The notes below the pieces were generated by a model. It was not told where the DNA came from and did not search any database. It was given only the letters and a program-made list of their open reading frames with translations. DNA of 64,000 bases from JAKPAM01 sp047601745. GTDB taxonomy: Bacteria > Pseudomonadota > Gammaproteobacteria > Burkholderiales > Burkholderiaceae_E. The stretch lies in assembly GCA_047601745.1 (NCBI GenBank), contig JASGIS010000001.1, positions 3,720,001 to 3,784,000 of the forward strand, read 5' to 3'. Below are positions 8,831 through 21,642 of the stretch, piece after piece (within the stretch, counting starts at the first letter, position 1; each line of letters opens with the position of its first letter). Both the position numbers and the translations under genes were made by a program.

Positions 8831-10576
8831 ATGCAAGGTCAGGTTCAGCCGCAAGGCGCCGGCAACGCCGGCATTCGCTATTCGCCCGCCCCATCCGCCC
8901 CGCTCGCCGGTTCGTTCGGCGCCTACGTCGCCGATCGCTGGGGGCGGCTCGCCCGCGTCCTGAAGCTCGACGGCAGCCAGTTGCTGCTGCTGTTGATCCT
9001 CAGCGTCTCGGCGGCCTTGCGGTTTCATGCGCTCGGCCAGCAACCTTTATGGCTGGATGAGGGGTATTCGTGGTGGGATGCGCAACAATCCTGGGCGGAC
9101 ATCTGGCGGCTGGTGCCGCAGTGCGATCCGCATCCGCCGCTGTATTTCGTGCTGCTCAAGGGATGGACGGGGCTGTTCGGCGACGGCGCGCTGGCGATGC
9201 GCGCGTTGTCGGCGTCGATGGGCGTCGCGACGACGGCCGTCATCTACCTGGCGGGCCGCCAGATCAGCCGGCCGGTCGGCCTGGTCGCCGCGCTGTTCTT
9301 CGCGCTGACCCCGTTCCAGATCGAATTCGCGCACGAAGCCAGGCCGTATACGTTGCTGTGCTTCGGCGGAGCGTTGATCGTCTACGGCGCGTTGCGCACG
9401 CTGCGTGACCAGCGCGCCGGGATCGGCTGGGGCGCGTTGACGGTCGGCTCGCTGATCGTGTTGTGGGCCAACAACACCTCGGTGCTGCTGGTGGCCTCGG
9501 CGGTCGGCGGATTCGCGCTGCTGATGGCGCTCGACCGGCGGATGCGCAAGCGCTGGCATGCGCTGCTGGTCGCGCTGGCCGTCATCGCCGTCTGCTGGCT
9601 GCCGTATCTGCCGCTGCTGATCGAGCAGGCGCGCGGCGTCTCGTCCGACTTCTGGATCCCGAAGCCGATCGGCTGGCGTTTCACCAACGAGCTGCGTTTC
9701 GTCGTCAGCATGTCCAGCTACGAGGCCGTCTACTGGGCGGTGGCGGCGCTGTTCGGCGGCCTCGTACTGCTGTGGCGGCGCGGCTACTGGCGGCAGGCGA
9801 TCCTGCTGGCGGCGCTCGGGATCGCGCCGGTGCTGCTGAACTACGGCGTCAGCATGGTGTCGCGGTCGATCTTCATCGGCCGGGCGCTGATCGGCGTCGC
9901 GCCGGCGATGGCCATCATGCTGGCCTGCGCGGTGATGCTGATCGCGTCGGTCCGTTGGCGGGCGCTGGCGCTGGCCGCGCTGCTGGTCGCGCACGGACTG
10001 GCGATCGTCGAGATGGTCGAGAACGACCACGGCAAGGAACCGTGGGACAAGATCGCCTCGCAGCTCGCCGGGTCGATGAAGGCCGACGGCGCGTTGCAGA
10101 ACGCCAACGCCGCGGTCGTGCTGACCGTGCCCAACGAACTGGTCCTGCCGCTGGGCCACGCGATGGAAGAACTGCGCATGCAGATGCCGGTGCGCGGCGC
10201 GCCGGCCAACTTCCCGTCGCCCGGGCTGGCGGCCCGCTATCCGTCCGGCAAGTGCGCGCCGTCGGTCGCCGGCTGGGACCTGGGCCGGCTGGCCAGCCTG
10301 ATCAACGGGCGCCGCATCGTCTATTTCATCACCCGGCAGAACAACGCCTACGACCCCGGCAACCGGATCGCCGGCTTCCTGCGCAGCCAGGGGCTCATCA
10401 GCGACGGGATGCGCCGGTTCATGCCCGGCTTCCTCGAAGTCCACAAGTTCGTCGCGCCGGTGCTGCGGCGGGGGCCGGCGGCGGCCGCGCCGGCCGGTGC
10501 GGCGGCCCCGGCTGCGGCTCATACCAGCGTCGCGGCGGCCAGGCACGGCCTCGACGAGCGGATGCCCTGGCCCTGA
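8831..10576 (+). CDS. Membrane glycosyltransferase, GT39/ArnT-like (PMT_2 family)
   Basis: Polytopic inner-membrane protein of 581 residues resembling ArnT and dolichyl-phosphate-mannose-type transferases, which move a sugar from a polyprenyl-phosphate carrier to a lipid or protein on the periplasmic side. After a short cytoplasmic N-terminus comes a Leu-rich membrane helix, then the acidic loop motif PLWLDEGYSWW, characteristic of the family's catalytic first periplasmic loop. Many hydrophobic helices follow, with a soluble C-terminal part. The start chosen (ATG 8831) has GAGGA 10 bases upstream; the frame also has an ATG at 8720 that would add 37 basic, unstructured residues. The acceptor cannot be told from the sequence. 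Confidence 0.8.
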   Translation: MQGQVQPQGAGNAGIRYSPAPSAPLAGSFGAYVADRWGRLARVLKLDGSQLLLLLILSVSAALRFHALGQQPLWLDEGYSWWDAQQSWADIWRLVPQCDPHPPLYFVLLKGWTGLFGDGALAMRALSASMGVATTAVIYLAGRQISRPVGLVAALFFALTPFQIEFAHEARPYTLLCFGGALIVYGALRTLRDQRAGIGWGALTVGSLIVLWANNTSVLLVASAVGGFALLMALDRRMRKRWHALLVALAVIAVCWLPYLPLLIEQARGVSSDFWIPKPIGWRFTNELRFVVSMSSYEAVYWAVAALFGGLVLLWRRGYWRQAILLAALGIAPVLLNYGVSMVSRSIFIGRALIGVAPAMAIMLACAVMLIASVRWRALALAALLVAHGLAIVEMVENDHGKEPWDKIASQLAGSMKADGALQNANAAVVLTVPNELVLPLGHAMEELRMQMPVRGAPANFPSPGLAARYPSGKCAPSVAGWDLGRLASLINGRRIVYFITRQNNAYDPGNRIAGFLRSQGLISDGMRRFMPGFLEVHKFVAPVLRRGPAAAAPAGAAAPAAAHTSVAAARHGLDERMPWP

Positions 10577-10691
10577 CGCCGGCGGGCGGCATCGGCCGGC
10601 AGGCCGGCCCGCGAGCCGGTCCTGATCGGCCAGGTTGTTCGTCCGTTGCGTTCGACGCAACATCGGGGCGGCGCGGGATCCCCGTCGACGG

Positions 10692-10719
10692 TTGACCGAT
10701 AAAACAGGAATCGTAACAA
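10692..10719 (+). promoter_or_regulatory. Possible sigma-70 promoter in the 405-bp gap before the GGDEF-EAL gene
   Basis: TTGACC (10692-10697) and TAACAA (10714-10719) are spaced 16 bp apart in an AT-richer patch of the 10577-10981 gap. It would give a long untranslated leader of about 260 nt before the predicted start at 10982. Nothing else recognisable was seen in this gap. Confidence 0.35.
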
Positions 10720-10981
10720 TCTGGCGGTCGGGAACGCCGTCGAACCGGGTGCTTTCGCCCGTTCGTGGCCCGGGTCGCTGCAGGGGCCTGCCCGTCATGT
10801 CCCGGTCGACATGGGTTCGCGGCAGACCGGGAAGATCCGAAGACCGGTGCTGCGGGATCATCCGATCGTACCGGGCTCGTCGCGGCGGGGGGGTATCCTT
10901 GGGTGCCCGCGCCGATCGACCGGATGGTCTTTGCCGCGGCGCCTGACGAACTCACTCGCCCGGCCTGGCCGGGAATGTTGG

Positions 10982-13375
10982 ATGGCGATCCCGTTGCAGC
11001 CGCTCGTCTCGATGCTCGATTCCAGGCTTCGCGCGTTCGCGAACTGGCTGCGTTCGACCGTGCCGGCCGACCTCGGGGCGGCGTGCGGCGACGAACAACT
11101 GGCCGGGTCGATCCGGGCGCGCCAGCTCCAGGCGGTGTTGCGGTTGACGCCGCTGACCGCCGCCGCCTGTGCGGTCAATTCCTGTGTCGTGCTGCAGGCG
11201 TTCTGGCGCGACGTCAGCCATGTGCTGCTCGTCGCCTGGGCCGCGATGGTCTGGCTGATCGCGATGATCGGGCTGCCGGCGTGGTGGGCGTCGCGCCGCC
11301 ACGGCTCGCCGTCGACGCTGTCCGCGCAGACGCTGGGCCGCGTCGTCACCAATTCGGCGCTGCTGTCGCTGCTGTGGTTCCTGCTGCCGGTGGCGCTGAT
11401 GCCGGGCACCGACGTGGACCGGCAGATGCTGGTGGCGCTGATCACCGTCGGCATGCTCGGCGGCGGCGGCTCGTCGCTGGCGACGGTGCCGCGCGCGGCG
11501 ATCATCTTCGCCGGCCTGCAGGCTTTCGGCCTGATGATCGGGCTGCTGTCCGATCCGACGCTGGTCCGCGTCAACCTGGTCGTGCTGCTGGTGGCGTTCA
11601 CGACGATCGTCATCGCGTCGATCATCTCGACCGCGCGCACGTTCGGCGCGCGCCTGCTCGCCGAATCGGAAGCCGACCGGCAGAAGCAACTGGTCGGCCT
11701 GCTGCTGCACGACTTCGGCGAGAACGCCGGCGACTGGCTGTGGGAAACCGACGCGGACGGACGGTTGCGCTACGTGTCGATCCGGCTCGTCGAGGCCATC
11801 GGCCGGCCCGCTGATCAGTTGCACGGCCTGCGTCTGGTCGGGCTGATCGCCGAATCGCACGGCGAACCCGACGACGAATACCTGCTGGCGATCGACGGCC
11901 TGGCGCGGGCGATGCAGCGGGACGCGCCGTTCCGCGACCTGGCGGTGCCGGTCCGTCTCGAGGATGGCCTGCACTGGTGGGCGCTGACGGCCAAGCCGCT
12001 GTTCGACACGCACGGGCGCTTCAACGGCTGGCGAGGAGTCGGCTCCGACGTCACGCGGCAGCGGCAACTGCACCAGGAGATGAGCCAGCTCGCCCACTAC
12101 GATTCGCTGACCGGTCTGGCGAACCGCCACCATTTCCGTACGCAGCTCGGACAGGTCCGCGATCCGCGCGACCGGCGCGTCAAGCCCTGCGCGCTGTTCT
12201 TCATGGACCTCGACAACTTCAAGAACGTCAACGATTCGCTCGGTCACGAAGTCGGCGACCGCGTGCTGCAGGCGATCGCCCGGCGGCTGTCGTCCTGCGT
12301 GCGCCGCGGCGATCTGCTCGCGCGGCTGGGCGGCGACGAGTTCGCGCTGCTGAGCTGGGGCGCGCACCAGCCGGAGGAACTGGTCGAGGTCGCCAACCGC
12401 CTGATCCTGGCGATGAGGGAGCCGCTGCGCATCGGCGACCTGCGCGTCGTGATGGGCGGCAGCATCGGCATCGCCTCGTCGCCGGCCGACGGTGTCGATC
12501 CGGACGGCCTGCTCAAGGGGGCCGACCTGGCGATGTACGCGGCCAAGGCCGCCGGCCGCAATACGTTCCGCTTCTTCTCGCGGGAGATGGATGACCGCGC
12601 GCGTTACCGGCTCGGAATCCAGCACGATCTGCGCGAAGCGATGGCGGCCGGCCAGCTCAACCTGTATTTCCAGCCGCAGTTCCATCTGGCGACGGGGCGC
12701 GCGGTCGGTTTCGAGGCGTTGATCCGCTGGCAGCACCCGGAACGCGGGGCGATCTCGCCGGCCGAGTTCGTGCCGGTCGCCGAGGAGACCGGGCTGATCG
12801 ACCAGATCGGCGCCTGGGTGCTGCAGCGCGCGTGCGCCGAGGCCGCCCAATGGCCGGACGACTACCGCGTCTGCGTCAACGTGTCGGCCGTCCAGTTCGC
12901 CAGTCAGCGGATCGTCGACTCGGTCCGCCAGGCGCTGGACGGCAGCGGGCTGCCCGCGCACCGGCTCGAACTCGAGATCACCGAGTCGGTGCTGATGCAG
13001 GACAGCATCTCGGCCAGCCAGCAGCTCGGCGAGCTGCGCGAGATCGGCGTGCGGATCTCGCTCGACGATTTCGGGACTGGCTATTCGGCGCTCGCTTACC
13101 TGCGCAACTTCCCGATGGACCGGCTCAAGATCGATCGCAGCTTCGTCGAATCGATGGACGACGACAGCGGAACCCACGCGATCGTGCAGGCGATCATCGA
13201 TCTGGCGTCGGCGCTCAATCTCGAGACCACGGCCGAAGGCGTCGAGACCGTCGCGCAGATGACGATGCTGCGCGACAAGGGTTGCGACGAGGTGCAGGGA
13301 TTCCTGCTGTCGCGGCCGATGCCGGTCCATGCGCTGAGCGACTTCATCTCCGCGCAGGCGACGGCGGCCGCCTGA
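10982..13375 (+). CDS. Membrane GGDEF-EAL cyclic-di-GMP signalling protein with PAS domain
   Basis: A 797-residue protein predicted to make or break cyclic-di-GMP. An N-terminal block of about five or six hydrophobic helices (residues about 45-215) acts as a membrane sensor or anchor. A PAS-like region follows (about 235-360, with LWETDADGRLRYVS). The GGDEF domain has an intact LGGDEFALL near residue 450 and the RRGD inhibitory I-site exactly five residues before it. The EAL domain has FEALIRWQHP near 577 and DDFGTGYSAL. Both catalytic signatures look intact, so cyclase, phosphodiesterase or both are possible. ATG 10982 was chosen because the upstream extension to 10811 is Arg/Gly/Pro-rich and unlike any domain. 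Confidence 0.9.
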   Translation: MAIPLQPLVSMLDSRLRAFANWLRSTVPADLGAACGDEQLAGSIRARQLQAVLRLTPLTAAACAVNSCVVLQAFWRDVSHVLLVAWAAMVWLIAMIGLPAWWASRRHGSPSTLSAQTLGRVVTNSALLSLLWFLLPVALMPGTDVDRQMLVALITVGMLGGGGSSLATVPRAAIIFAGLQAFGLMIGLLSDPTLVRVNLVVLLVAFTTIVIASIISTARTFGARLLAESEADRQKQLVGLLLHDFGENAGDWLWETDADGRLRYVSIRLVEAIGRPADQLHGLRLVGLIAESHGEPDDEYLLAIDGLARAMQRDAPFRDLAVPVRLEDGLHWWALTAKPLFDTHGRFNGWRGVGSDVTRQRQLHQEMSQLAHYDSLTGLANRHHFRTQLGQVRDPRDRRVKPCALFFMDLDNFKNVNDSLGHEVGDRVLQAIARRLSSCVRRGDLLARLGGDEFALLSWGAHQPEELVEVANRLILAMREPLRIGDLRVVMGGSIGIASSPADGVDPDGLLKGADLAMYAAKAAGRNTFRFFSREMDDRARYRLGIQHDLREAMAAGQLNLYFQPQFHLATGRAVGFEALIRWQHPERGAISPAEFVPVAEETGLIDQIGAWVLQRACAEAAQWPDDYRVCVNVSAVQFASQRIVDSVRQALDGSGLPAHRLELEITESVLMQDSISASQQLGELREIGVRISLDDFGTGYSALAYLRNFPMDRLKIDRSFVESMDDDSGTHAIVQAIIDLASALNLETTAEGVETVAQMTMLRDKGCDEVQGFLLSRPMPVHALSDFISAQATAAA

Positions 13376-13556
13376 GTCGCGTTCGTCCGAGCGGGGGCGT
13401 CACGACGGCGAGCACGGTCGCGCCGATGCGGCGATCGATGGCCGCGCGGCGCGACAGGCCAGGCCGCTCGGCGTCCGGCGTGGTCTACCATGACGGATCC
13501 GCCGGTCGGCCTTACCGTCGCGCCGTCCGGCATCGATCGTCCCACGGAGCTTATCG

Positions 13557-13946
13557 ATGACCCGATCCATCATCTCGACACCGTCGGCGCCCGCCGCCAT
13601 CGGTCCTTATTCGCAGGCGGTCCGCGTCGGCGACACCGTCTATCTGTCAGGCCAGATCGCGCTCGATCCGGCCAGCGGCCAGCTCGTCGAAGGGGGCTTC
13701 GAGGCGCAGGTCGTGCGGGCCTTCGACAACCTGCGCGCAGTCGTGCAGGCCAGCGGCGGAACGATGGAGCAGATCGCCAAGCTGACGCTGTTCCTGACCG
13801 ACCTGAGCCTGTTCCCGGTCGTCAACGACATCATGCAGCGCTATTTCAGCGCCCCTTATCCGGCGCGCTCGACGGTCGGCGTCGCCAGCCTGCCGCGCTC
13901 GGCGATGTTCGAGGTCGAGGCCGTGCTGGTGCTGAGCGACGGCTGA
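13557..13946 (+). CDS. ridA: RidA family reactive-intermediate deaminase
   Basis: 129-residue YjgF/YER057c/UK114-family protein, the usual length. RidA hydrolyses reactive enamine and imine intermediates released by PLP enzymes such as threonine dehydratase. Family landmarks are the N-terminal PAAIGPYSQAV, VYLSGQIALDP, and the C-terminal PARSTVGVASLP with the conserved Arg that binds the carboxylate, followed by FEVEAV. The stop is only 4 bases before the recG start, so the two are probably co-transcribed. Confidence 0.92.
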   Translation: MTRSIISTPSAPAAIGPYSQAVRVGDTVYLSGQIALDPASGQLVEGGFEAQVVRAFDNLRAVVQASGGTMEQIAKLTLFLTDLSLFPVVNDIMQRYFSAPYPARSTVGVASLPRSAMFEVEAVLVLSDG

Positions 13947-13950
13947 ACGA

Positions 13951-15972
13951 TTGACAGCGTCGCTCGACCGTTTCGCCAAGCTCGGCATCCGCGACGACGT
14001 CGGCCTGCTGCTGCACCTGCCGCTGCGATACGAGGACGAGACGAGGATCTGCCCGATCGCGCAGGCGCTGCCCGGCCAGACCGTCCAGGTCCAGGGCGAG
14101 GTCGTCCGTCGCGAGGTCGTCGACCGCGGGCGGCGCAGCCTGCTGGTCGAGATCCGCGACGCCAGCGCGGCGCTGACGCTGCGCTTCTTCCACTTCTACG
14201 GCTCGCAGTTGCGGCAGTTCGAGCCGGGCACGCTGATCCGCGCGATCGGCGAGGTGCGCGGCGGCCTGTTCGGCCGCGAACTCCTGCATCCGCGCTACCG
14301 GGTCGTGCATGAAGACACGGCGGTGCCCGCCACGCTGACGCCGGTCTATCCGACCGCGCAGGGTATCAGCCAGGCCGCGTTGCGCGGCGCGATCCGGGCC
14401 GCCTGGCAGCGCACGCGGCTGGACGAGACCGTGCCGCCGGCGCTGATCGCGGATCTGCGCCTGCCGACGCTCGAGCACGCGCTCAGGCAACTGCACGAGC
14501 CGCCGGCCGACGTGTCGCTGGCCGCGCTGCAGGAGCGCGAGCACCCGGCCTGGCAGCGCGTGATCTTCGACGAACTGCTGGCGCAGCAGTTGTCGCTGCG
14601 CCTCGCGCGGGCGGCGCGCGCCGGCCAGCGGGCGCCGGTGCTCGATGACGGCCGCCAGGTCCGCGCGCTGCTGGACCGGCTGCCGTTCTCGCCCACCGCG
14701 GCCCAGGCGCGGTGCTGGCGCGAGATCGCCGGCGACCTGGCCGGCGGCCAGCCGATGAACCGGCTGCTGCAGGGCGACGTCGGCAGCGGCAAGACCGTCG
14801 TTGCCGCGCTGTCCGCCGCGATGGCGGTCGGCAGCGGCTGGCAGGCGGCGCTGATGGCGCCGACCGAGATCCTGGCCGAGCAGCATTACCGCAAGCTCGA
14901 GCCCTGGATGAGCGCGATCGGCATACGGATCGCCTGGCTCAGCAGCTCGATGAAGGAGGCCGCCAAGCGCTCGGTGCGGCAGGCGGTGGCGGCCGGCGAC
15001 GTCGACCTGCTGGTCGGCACGCATGCGCTGATCGAGGATTCGGTGACGTTCCGGCAGTTGGGGCTGGCCATCGTCGACGAGCAGCACCGCTTCGGCGTCG
15101 CGCAGCGGCTGGCCTTGCGCGGCAAGCTGGTTGCCGGCGGACAGCCGTTGCAGCCGCACCAGTTGATGATGAGCGCGACGCCGATCCCGCGCACGCTGGC
15201 GATGACCTATTACGCGGACCTCGATGTCTCGATGATCGACGAACTGCCGCCGGGCCGCCAGCCGATCGCCACGCGGCTGGTTTCGGCCGGACGCCGCGAC
15301 GAACTGATCGGCCGCGTCCGCGAGGCCGCCCGCCAGGGTCGGCAGATCTATTGGGTCTGCCCGCTGATCGAGGAGAGCGAGGCGCTCGACCTGCAGACCG
15401 CGCACGACACGCATGCCGAGCTGAGCGTCGCGCTCGCGCCGCTCGAGATCGGACTGGCGCACGGCCGGCTTCCGGCCGCCGACAAGCAGGCGGTCATGCA
15501 GCGCTTCGCCGACGGCGACATCCGGGTGCTGGTCGCGACCACCGTCATCGAGGTCGGCGTCGACGTGCCCAATGCGTCGCTGATGGTCGTCGAGCACGCC
15601 GAGCGCTTCGGTCTGGCGCAACTGCACCAGCTTCGCGGGCGGGTCGGCCGCGGCTCGGCCGCCAGCGTCTGCGTGCTGCTGTACCACTCGCCGCTGTCGC
15701 CGCTGGCGCGCGAGCGCCTGAAGATCATGCACGAGACGCAGGACGGCTTCGAGATCGCCCGGCGCGATCTGGCGCTGCGCGGACCGGGCGAACTGCTCGG
15801 CGCGCGCCAGTCCGGCGTCGCGATGCTGCGCTTCGCCGACCTGCAGCGCGACGACGGCTTGGTCGAGCGCGCGCGCGAGGTCGCCGATCGCATGCTGGCC
15901 GGCGATCCGGCCTGGGTCGAGCGTCACCTGGCGCGCTGGATCGCGGGCCGGGACGAGTTTCTGAAGGCCTGA
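13951..15972 (+). CDS. recG: ATP-dependent DNA helicase RecG
   Basis: Superfamily 2 helicase of 673 residues that remodels stalled replication forks and Holliday junctions. An N-terminal OB-fold wedge region (about 1-150, starting at the family motif HLPLRYEDET) is followed by the helicase core. Visible motifs are Walker A LQGDVGSGKTVVA, APTEILAEQH, the DEQHRFGV box, MSATPIPRTLAM and QLRGRVGRG. The predicted start is TTG at 13951; no good Shine-Dalgarno sequence is present, so translation may be coupled to ridA, which ends 4 bases upstream. Length is typical or slightly short. Confidence 0.93.
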   Translation: MTASLDRFAKLGIRDDVGLLLHLPLRYEDETRICPIAQALPGQTVQVQGEVVRREVVDRGRRSLLVEIRDASAALTLRFFHFYGSQLRQFEPGTLIRAIGEVRGGLFGRELLHPRYRVVHEDTAVPATLTPVYPTAQGISQAALRGAIRAAWQRTRLDETVPPALIADLRLPTLEHALRQLHEPPADVSLAALQEREHPAWQRVIFDELLAQQLSLRLARAARAGQRAPVLDDGRQVRALLDRLPFSPTAAQARCWREIAGDLAGGQPMNRLLQGDVGSGKTVVAALSAAMAVGSGWQAALMAPTEILAEQHYRKLEPWMSAIGIRIAWLSSSMKEAAKRSVRQAVAAGDVDLLVGTHALIEDSVTFRQLGLAIVDEQHRFGVAQRLALRGKLVAGGQPLQPHQLMMSATPIPRTLAMTYYADLDVSMIDELPPGRQPIATRLVSAGRRDELIGRVREAARQGRQIYWVCPLIEESEALDLQTAHDTHAELSVALAPLEIGLAHGRLPAADKQAVMQRFADGDIRVLVATTVIEVGVDVPNASLMVVEHAERFGLAQLHQLRGRVGRGSAASVCVLLYHSPLSPLARERLKIMHETQDGFEIARRDLALRGPGELLGARQSGVAMLRFADLQRDDGLVERAREVADRMLAGDPAWVERHLARWIAGRDEFLKA

Positions 15973-15996
15973 CGGCCTTCGCACGGGAGCGAAGCG

Positions 15997-16605
15997 ATGC
16001 GTGACGGATCGAAGAGCGGCGGCCGGTCGGCGGGGGAGGGTGGAATCGGCAAGGCCGGGACGGGCGAGATCGGGATGACCGCTCTACAACGCCGGGGCGA
16101 GGGCCGGGCGAGGGTCGCCGCTCGCTGCACCGCGGCCGCGGCGCTGGTCCTGGCCGCGCTCGCTGGTGGGGTGCCTGTCATCGCGTCCGCGGCCGGCATG
16201 CACGCCGCCGAGGTGCGGGCGGCCGGCATGCGGCTGATCGATCCGGTCGCGCCGCCGTCCGGCGGCGCCGGCAGCGCGGTGCCCGTCTCGATGACGATCG
16301 TCAATCGCGGCCCGTCGCCGGACCGCCTGTTGCAGGCCAGTTCGCCGGTGGCGGCCCGCGTCGAGGTCCGGGCACCGCCGCATCCGGGGCGCGCGACGGC
16401 GCCCGGCAAGCCGGCGGCGGGCATCGACGTGCCCAGCGGGGCGACGGTGATGATCGGCGGCACCGGCGCGCACGGCGGGCAACTGGTGCTGACCGGCCTG
16501 CGCGAGCGGCTGGTCCCGGGCAGGAGCTTTCCATTGGCGTTGACTTTCGCGCACGCCGGCCGCGTCGAGCTGACCGTCGTGGTCGCGGCGGGCGGCGCGC
16601 GATGA
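15997..16605 (+). CDS. PCu(A)C-like copper chaperone fold protein with degenerate metal site
   Basis: 202-residue predicted exported protein. A basic stretch and a hydrophobic Ala/Leu/Val segment (about residues 40-65) look like a signal sequence or anchor. The rest resembles the PCu(A)C (DUF461) periplasmic copper chaperones, most clearly in the C-terminal pattern LTGLRERLVPGRSFPLALTFAHAGRVELTV. In the family a conserved H-x10-M and H-x-M set binds copper. Here the second pair is replaced by VEVRAPP, and only one Met sits in the first strand region. Copper binding is therefore doubtful. The start ATG has GGGAG upstream. Confidence 0.6.
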   Translation: MRDGSKSGGRSAGEGGIGKAGTGEIGMTALQRRGEGRARVAARCTAAAALVLAALAGGVPVIASAAGMHAAEVRAAGMRLIDPVAPPSGGAGSAVPVSMTIVNRGPSPDRLLQASSPVAARVEVRAPPHPGRATAPGKPAAGIDVPSGATVMIGGTGAHGGQLVLTGLRERLVPGRSFPLALTFAHAGRVELTVVVAAGGAR

Positions 16606-16716
16606 GCGTTCGAACATCGGACGCCGCGCGTGCATCGCCGATTCACGATGCCGGCGCAGCGATCCGCGGGGTACGCGGCCGGCCGTGGTCCAGTCCAGCA
16701 GCCTTAGGGCCGATTG

Positions 16717-16725
16717 TGCTAAAAT
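16717..16725 (+). promoter_or_regulatory. Possible extended -10 promoter for carAB
   Basis: TGCTAAAAT forms an extended -10 element (TG-n-TAAAAT) about 190 bp upstream of carA. No convincing -35 box is seen at the normal distance, which is acceptable for extended -10 promoters. The leader it would produce contains the hairpin at 16791-16811. Confidence 0.35.
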
Positions 16726-16790
16726 CCAGAAAATTCAATCGCTTCTGCCCGCTTAGCGCCTACATCACCGTCCTCGACTCCGCCCGTTCC

Positions 16791-16811
16791 AGGCCGCCTG
16801 CGTGGCCTTTT
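16791..16811 (+). terminator. Terminator-like hairpin in the carA leader (possible attenuator)
   Basis: AGGCC (16791-16795) can pair with GGCCT (16804-16808) across an 8-nt loop, followed by a short T run. It sits between the candidate promoter and carA, where an attenuator would be expected. The stem is short, so it may have no role. The rest of the 308-bp gap shows no gene. Confidence 0.3.
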
Positions 16812-16913
16812 CGCTGTCTGTCGTTCGCCCGCAATCCTCGCGCCCGACGATCCGGCGAGATCGAATCCGGGTAGCGTCGATCGCACGCGGGCAAGGCCGG
16901 ATCGGAGTTGCCC

Positions 16914-18074
16914 GTGTTTCCCGCAAGAACCCCCGCACTACTCGCCCTCGCCGATGGCACGATCTTTCACGGCCATTCGATCGGCGCGGCCGGCCGATCG
17001 GTCGGTGAAGTGGTGTTCAACACCGCGTTGACCGGCTACCAGGAGATCCTGACCGATCCGAGCTACTGCCGGCAGATCGTGACGCTGACGTACCCGCACG
17101 TCGGCAACTACGGCGTCACCGCGCAGGACGACGAGTCGTCGCGCATCCAGGCCGCCGGATTGGTCATCAAGGACCTGCCGGTGCGGCTGTCCAATTTCCG
17201 CAGCCAGCAGTCGCTGACCGATTACCTGTGCGGGCAGGGCGTGCTCGGCATCGCCGGCATCGACACCCGCAAGCTCACGCGCCGGCTGCGCGAGCACGGC
17301 GCGCAGAGCGGCTGCCTGCTGGCCGCCGAGCGTCCCGGCGACACGCTGGACGAAGCCGCCGCCGTCGAGCAGGCGCGCGCGTTCCCCGGCCTGGCCGGCA
17401 TGGATCTGGCCAAGGTCGTGTCGACCGAGCAGCCGTACACGTGGAACGAAGGGAGCTGGTCGCTGACCGATGGTTTCGCCACCGGCATCGAACCGCGCTT
17501 CAAGGTCGTCGCGTACGACTACGGCGTCAAGCGCAACATCCTGCGCCTGCTGGCCGACCGCGGCTGCGACATCGTCGTGCTGCCGGCGCAGGCGACGGCC
17601 GCCGACGCGCTGCGCCACGAACCCGACGGCATCTTCCTGGCCAACGGTCCCGGGGATCCGGAACCCTGCGACTACGCGATCCGCACGGTCTCCGAACTGG
17701 TCGAGCGCGGCCTGCCCACGTTCGGCATCTGCCTCGGACACCAGATCATGGCGCTGGCGTCGGGTGCGCGGACGATGAAGATGAAGTTCGGGCACCACGG
17801 CGCCAATCATCCGGTCAAGGATCTGGATACCGGCCGGGTCGCGATCACCAGCCAGAACCACGGGTTCGCCGTCGATCCGGATTCGCTGACGCCGAACCTG
17901 CGGATCACGCACGTCTCGCTGTTCGACCAGTCGATCCAGGGACTGGCACGCACCGATCGCCCGGCGTTCTGTTTCCAGGGCCACCCCGAAGCGAGCCCGG
18001 GGCCGCACGACATCGCTTACCTGTTCGATCGCTTCGCGTCGTTGATGGCCGAGCATTCGCCGCGCCGACGCTGA
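16914..18074 (+). CDS. carA: Carbamoyl-phosphate synthase small subunit (glutamine amidotransferase)
   Basis: 386-residue glutaminase subunit that supplies ammonia to CarB for carbamoyl phosphate, feeding arginine and pyrimidine synthesis. The N-terminal CPSase small-chain domain (LADGTIFHG, GEVVFNTALTGYQEILTDPSY) is followed by a class I glutamine amidotransferase domain. The nucleophile Cys lies in FGICLGHQ near residue 272, and the His-Glu pair in QGHPEASPGPHD. GTG at 16914 was chosen because GGAG lies 6 bases upstream; a TTG at 16908 in the same frame is possible but overlaps that site. carB follows after 159 bp. Confidence 0.95.
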   Translation: MFPARTPALLALADGTIFHGHSIGAAGRSVGEVVFNTALTGYQEILTDPSYCRQIVTLTYPHVGNYGVTAQDDESSRIQAAGLVIKDLPVRLSNFRSQQSLTDYLCGQGVLGIAGIDTRKLTRRLREHGAQSGCLLAAERPGDTLDEAAAVEQARAFPGLAGMDLAKVVSTEQPYTWNEGSWSLTDGFATGIEPRFKVVAYDYGVKRNILRLLADRGCDIVVLPAQATAADALRHEPDGIFLANGPGDPEPCDYAIRTVSELVERGLPTFGICLGHQIMALASGARTMKMKFGHHGANHPVKDLDTGRVAITSQNHGFAVDPDSLTPNLRITHVSLFDQSIQGLARTDRPAFCFQGHPEASPGPHDIAYLFDRFASLMAEHSPRRR

Positions 18075-18078
18075 GTCG

Positions 18079-18119
18079 CGGCGGGGGGCCGCGGCGGCCA
18101 GGCGCCGGCGCGGCCCCCC
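18079..18119. other. Perfect 13-bp inverted repeat between carA and carB
   Basis: GCGGGGGGCCGCG (18079-18091) is the exact reverse complement of CGCGGCCCCCCGC (18107-18119), with a 15-bp GC-rich loop. It begins 5 bp after the carA stop. The very stable hairpin could protect or separate the carA part of the message or act as a partial terminator. No U-tract follows, so a simple intrinsic terminator is unlikely. Confidence 0.6.
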
Positions 18120-18233
18120 GCGCGCGGGCTGCGCCGCGCCCGGCCTGCGGCCCCCCTGCGCCAGGCCCGACCTTCCGTTCGCTTATCGCCGGTCGCCGTC
18201 CGCGCCGGAACGAATACAGAGAGTTTCTCCACC

Positions 18234-21491
<3,258 letters not shown>

Positions 21492-21642
21492 GCCGCCGCG
21501 CCCGCCGTCAGCGCGGGTGTCCCGGCGCCGCGTCGCGGGCCGGGACGGGATTCAACGACAGCGATTTTCAGGGATGCCGGATGGCCGCGCGCCGTCCGGC
21601 AGGTATCGGGTTTTTACGAACGGAACAGGAAAGGGCACAACG

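Noticed and set aside
10577..10981. Possible small gene before the GGDEF-EAL protein
   Set aside because: Frames are short and arginine-rich without ribosome sites; only a promoter-like pair is supported.
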